Source: Rhizophagus clarus
Lineage: Eukaryota; Glomeromycota; Glomeromycetes; Glomerales; Glomeraceae
Direction of reading: 5' to 3'
DNA length: 64,000 nucleotides
Assembly: GCA_015698045.1 (NCBI GenBank)
Contig: BLAL01000025.1
Location: 248,001-312,000, forward strand
Positions within the stretch are counted from its first letter, which is position 1; each line of letters starts with the position of its first letter. The position numbers and the translations under genes are program-made. The notes beneath the pieces are model-generated. The model was not told the DNA's origin. It made no database searches and saw only the letters and a list, made by a program, of their open reading frames with translations. Below, piece after piece: positions 60,701-64,000 of the stretch.

Positions 60701-61632
60701 GCATTTTGAATAGAAGAACTTTCATTTGAAGCATTAGGAGAGAGATAAGAACTATCATTTTTTGTGATTTCTAATTCTTTCAATTCATCGTCTTGTTCAT
60801 CATCATCATCATCATAAATTAAGTTTATAGGAGTTGTCGGTACATAGGATGACATGGAAGAAAGTGTTTGAATATCAGGATCAGTATCGCTAGAAAGAAT
60901 TGGCATTGAAGCACGTCTTGGAGTAATGATATATTGACGCGATTCTTTTGAAGCGGAAGGGACAGAATACCGATGGCGAGGGACATTGTTATTGGATAGT
61001 CTATTAAATTTATTAGGATCATCATTTGGTATAGAAGACATTGAAGTTATATCTGACATACTATCTCGATTGTTCGTTGCTATAGAAGTGGAAGCAAACG
61101 ATGATGATAAGGAATATGATGAATCGGATAATGCATCATATTCACTACTGTCTTGATTTACGGAAGAAGAAACATTAGATATAGGTCTACTTGACGTTGG
61201 AGATGATGATAGTTCATTATCAGTTAAATTCTCAATATCTGGAACTTCATTTATTGTTAGGAAAGTATCATTTTCTTGCTCAGTTCTAATAAATGTACCA
61301 TTAGTCGTTGCTCTTCCATGCTGTTGATTTCCACCATCTTTTTGAACAAAAATTGACAATCTTGATTTTGCAGTTGCCTTGTTCTTTTCAAGTATGGCAG
61401 TAGGATGAACATAAACACTCTCAGCTTCTGGAATTGAGGGGGGTGTACTAAATACCCAAGACTGACGCACATTGGATAGCATGGTTCGCCGAAAAGTAGG
61501 TGAAGAAAGATAAGAGACATTATTATTATGATTTTGCTGTAATGCAGTTGTATTAACTGATAAAGCATTATTGTTGCTCATGGGTCTGCTGATTATTTTG
61601 GACTCTTTTTGTAAATCACTAGTGTTGTCCAT
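57737..61632 (-). CDS. DH-PH-FYVE Rho-family guanine nucleotide exchange factor (FGD-like)
   Basis: Thirteen exons: 61,632-60,526, 60,446-60,213, 60,139-60,032, 59,951-59,640, 59,569-59,419, 59,330-59,265, 59,176-59,090, 59,013-58,823, 58,750-58,463, 58,386-58,309, 58,235-58,208, 58,122-57,958 and 57,885-57,737; 987 residues. After a Ser/Asn-rich disordered start (to about 340) comes the Dbl-homology domain ([40 protein letters not shown]), a PH domain ([20 protein letters not shown] to [13 protein letters not shown]), and a FYVE zinc finger ([35 protein letters not shown]) that binds phosphatidylinositol 3-phosphate. A second cysteine-rich part ([20 protein letters not shown], then CDFCYLG) follows. 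FGD proteins activate Cdc42/Rac at membranes. The second C-terminal zinc cluster is not part of the usual FGD layout. Confidence 0.9.
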
Positions 61633-61975
61633 AGCTGTAATAGTTTCACCGTGTAAATATCAATTATTTTTTTTAAAAATACCACCACAGTTCCTTCCCG
61701 ACCCAAAAATTAAAATTAACGAGGAAAAGGATATTAGAACGAGGAGAATAAATAATAAACGGAATTAAAAAACATTCATTAAAAGTTTAATTTATTTATA
61801 AACGAATTTAGTAGGTAATATCTAATGAATCAAAATTTTTTTTAAACTTTCATATAAAATTTCTTTAAGGGGCACTCCATAAATAGTAATTGACATCATT
61901 CGTGACATGTGAACGGGGATCATAATACATGTTACACAAAATCGGATCATCTTTCGAATTTCGAAACGTCTGATT
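61633..61975. other. Region between the Rho GEF start and the Mgr3-like gene end
   Basis: 343 bp. The part next to 61,633 is the Rho GEF upstream region. The part next to 61,975 is the 3' region of the TPR gene. No gene recognised. Confidence 0.5.
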
Positions 61976-63388
61976 TTATTTCTTTTGTTCTTTGATAATT
62001 TCATCATCTTGTGATTGAACACGATTTAAATTTCTAGCGAAATCTTCGATTCCAACAAAATCCTCTGCTTTTTGAGCAAATTCTATGGCATTAGTATATA
62101 AAGAAATAGCCAATTCATTATTTCCTTTTCTTTCATGTATTAAACCAAGATTGTTAAGAATAACTCCGGCACATTCATCACAATCTTTATTTCCACTATT
62201 ATTTTTAGCTATAGTTAAACCTTTTTGTAACCAGCCCAAAGCCTCATCATATTTTCCAATACCATAGAAGATTTCTCCTAAATGACCATTAACTATTGCT
62301 TCCCAACATTCAAAGTCATTTATTTTTTGTTTTTCTTGTATCATCTTCAGTAATCCTAAATAAAGTGTTAGAGCATAGTCATACTTTCTCTGTTTTGCAT
62401 ATAAGCTCGCAAGTAAATCTGTTATAGCAATAAAATCTTTGTTAATTAATGACGAATTTGTAAATATCGAAGATGAAGTAAATTCTACCGGTTCATCATT
62501 TTCATTTAATAATTCAACTTTATTTCCTTGTAATAATCCTATTGCCCATACAAGATATTTTTCTGCTGTATTATATTCTTGAACTCTTATATATAATTCT
62601 CCCAATTTTTTTGCAATTTCAGTCTCTTTTCTTTCTACTTGCGGTTGTTGCAATAATAATTCTAAGATTTGCTTATATTGCGTAATAGCATTATGTAAAC
62701 TTCCTCTCCATATATAATTATCGCCTAATGATTGCAAAATATCGATAACAATGGGATCATTTACTTCTAATTTGTCTTTTTCAAGTACAATTTGAAGTGC
62801 TTGTCTTAAATAAATTTCTGCCGTATGTGAATCAGGTGATATATTTGTACGTACATAGGCTCCTCTCAAACAATCTCTTGCTGTACGTGATAATTTTGTA
62901 GGTGTTGGATGCAAAAAATGTTCAATATAAAAATGATATCCTCTCCATGATAATAAACCGATTAGTACCGTAGATAATAAACTTATAAATAAATATTTAA
63001 GAAAACGAAGAAATTCTCGCCCTGCCTGCTTAAATGCTATTTGAAATGCTGTTTGTTGGCGTTTTATTGGCGGATATGATGGTATATGTATGTGGTGTTG
63101 TTGCAGTTTAAGAGAGTTACGAAAAAATGCATTATAATTGACAATGAAAAATTTATTCCTTTGGGTAATTAATCGTAAACGGGATGTTATTTTTGTCGTT
63201 GTTGCTGTTGCCGTTGTGAACGGAAAAGTATACACCGCTTCAGTTCGAAAAGATTTAGGTTGCAGTGAACTAAATCGACGCTGAGCCGATAAACGCGCTA
63301 TAACTATATTATTCTTAATATGAACTGTAACTTGATTTTGAAATTTCGGAAGAGAAAATAAATTAGACCGATATAGTTGCAAAATCAT
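61976..63388 (-). CDS. Mitochondrial TPR protein, Mgr3-like
   Basis: Single-exon gene of 470 residues. The start is a basic, hydroxylated presequence-like stretch (MILQLYRSNLFSLPKFQNQV, ARLSAQRRFSSLQ). One transmembrane helix is at about 130-150 (LFISLLSTVLIGLLSW). The rest is a row of TPR-type repeats from about 180 to 455, for example DILQSLGDNYIWRGSLHNAI, KKLGELYIRVQEYNTAEKYL, IVNGHLGEIFYGIGKYDEAL and GVILNNLGLIHERKGNNELA. This layout matches fungal Mgr3, an adaptor that delivers substrates to the i-AAA protease Yme1 in the mitochondrial inner membrane. A TTC19-like protein is the main alternative. It faces another gene head to head across 166 bp. Confidence 0.8.
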   Translation of the reverse strand: MILQLYRSNLFSLPKFQNQVTVHIKNNIVIARLSAQRRFSSLQPKSFRTEAVYTFPFTTATATTTKITSRLRLITQRNKFFIVNYNAFFRNSLKLQQHHIHIPSYPPIKRQQTAFQIAFKQAGREFLRFLKYLFISLLSTVLIGLLSWRGYHFYIEHFLHPTPTKLSRTARDCLRGAYVRTNISPDSHTAEIYLRQALQIVLEKDKLEVNDPIVIDILQSLGDNYIWRGSLHNAITQYKQILELLLQQPQVERKETEIAKKLGELYIRVQEYNTAEKYLVWAIGLLQGNKVELLNENDEPVEFTSSSIFTNSSLINKDFIAITDLLASLYAKQRKYDYALTLYLGLLKMIQEKQKINDFECWEAIVNGHLGEIFYGIGKYDEALGWLQKGLTIAKNNSGNKDCDECAGVILNNLGLIHERKGNNELAISLYTNAIEFAQKAEDFVGIEDFARNLNRVQSQDDEIIKEQKK

Positions 63389-63554
63389 TCTCGTACTGAA
63401 GAAGTTTAAGCTAAGCTGAGATTTAGGTATCCAATCAATGATCCAATTAACAATTTTTATCAGCCAATAATATCATTCTCAAATTGATTTATATGCGAAA
63501 ATAAGAAATCTTTAATCTTTTCATTAGATAAAAACAGATAAACAGGGAGAAAAA
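63389..63554. promoter_or_regulatory. Short divergent intergenic region, candidate bidirectional promoter
   Basis: 166 bp between the start codons of the Mgr3-like gene (minus) and the partial gene at 63,555 (plus). Two CCAAT words (about 63,430-63,450) and GCCAATAAT (about 63,462) are present. Shared control is an inference. Confidence 0.5.
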
Positions 63555-64000
63555 ATGAATAAGGAGAAAACTTTTGATCTTAAGAGTATGGAGATGAAAG
63601 CTAGGATAGAAAAATTGGACAACATGACAAAAATGGTCCGTAAATTTATTATTTAGTTAATATTTACGTGTGTAATAAATATTTTTTTTTTTATTTTCGT
63701 TTTAGATAAATGAGATAACTGCTACCTTTAATACCATTTGCGATCATTTAAGCGAAACTTGGAAACCGCAGGAGCAAGAAGGTAAGCGAAAGATGTAATG
63801 CTTTATTGAAAATTTACGAAATATAGTAAAACCTTGAAATTATTATTTGAAATAAAAAAAAACCTACAAATTTGTAAGAATTTTTTTCATTTAGTTATTT
63901 GATTTTATTATTATTTTGTTGTAATATTAATATTTCTTAACGAAATAAATTAAAGAATAAGTAAGTAGGACGAATCTTGCAAAGAATGAAAAAGGAACAA
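63555..64000 (+). CDS. 5' part of an unidentified gene, runs off the window
   Basis: Two exons are visible: 63,555-63,635 (27 codons) and 63,706-63,781, with intron donor GTCCGT and acceptor TTTTAG, then a donor GTAAGC. The first ~50 residues (DLKSMEMKARIEKLDNMTKM, then INEITATFNTICDHLSETW) look like a coiled coil. No more coding was seen up to 64,000, so a long intron or an unrecognised exon follows. The family is not recognised. Confidence 0.55.

Overview
The window is about 70-75% A+T by eye and looks like nuclear DNA of a fungus with many short introns (about 50-150 bp, GT-AG plus two apparent GC-AG) and abundant DNA transposons. The mix of families (hAT, Polinton fossil, DUF6589-like element, Tc1 element, many small inverted-repeat elements) beside conserved single-copy fungal genes resembles an arbuscular mycorrhizal fungus (Glomeromycotina, Rhizophagus-like). 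The organism call is an inference from recalled family resemblance; no database search was possible.

Bases 1-24,400 are a repeat-rich accessory block. It starts inside a degraded hAT transposon (to 2,051), followed by a broken Polinton/Maverick fossil (about 2.2-10.2 kb: packaging-ATPase-like segment, integrase, and a minus-strand segment resembling the start of the DNA polymerase B gene). Two younger elements sit inside the fossil: a 186-bp inverted-repeat element (5,870-6,055) and a 3.8-kb element (6,139-9,913). The larger one has a 50-bp tandem array at one end and a hidden four-exon Myb/SANT-like gene. Next come a 4.3-kb element with 26-bp terminal inverted repeats and a minus-strand DUF6589-like gene ending in a homeodomain-like segment (11,377-15,682), an apparently intact Tc1 transposon (16,451-17,723), two copies of a 10-bp-target-site small element (18,137 and 19,520), and a shorter relative of the DUF6589-like element (20,151-21,528).

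Bases 24,400-64,000 are gene-dense. In order: a transmembrane/alpha-SNAP (Sec17) gene (+), a TMEM14-family mitochondrial protein (-), a full-length UBR1 N-recognin E3 ligase (+), a KDM5-type histone H3K4 demethylase (+), the DNA2 nuclease-helicase (-), a large RA/ubiquitin-like low-complexity protein (-), a LYRM5-like LYR protein (+), CUL1 (-), a small acidic protein (-), a Dbl-PH-FYVE Rho GEF (-), an Mgr3-like mitochondrial TPR protein (-) and the first exons of an unidentified gene (+) running off the right edge. The exon structures given were built by hand from splice signals and protein continuity, and each complete model keeps one open frame with a length divisible by three. TMEM14, the LYR protein and the Myb/SANT-like gene have exons too short to show up as long open frames.

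Functionally the gene block mixes housekeeping systems: ubiquitin ligation (UBR1, CUL1), vesicle fusion (Sec17), chromatin (KDM5), replication and repair (DNA2), GTPase signalling (Rho GEF, RA-like protein) and mitochondrial factors (TMEM14, LYRM5-like, Mgr3-like). No operon logic applies. Two short divergent intergenic regions (26,649-26,898 and 63,389-63,554) are candidate bidirectional promoters. I saw no tRNA, rRNA or CRISPR array.
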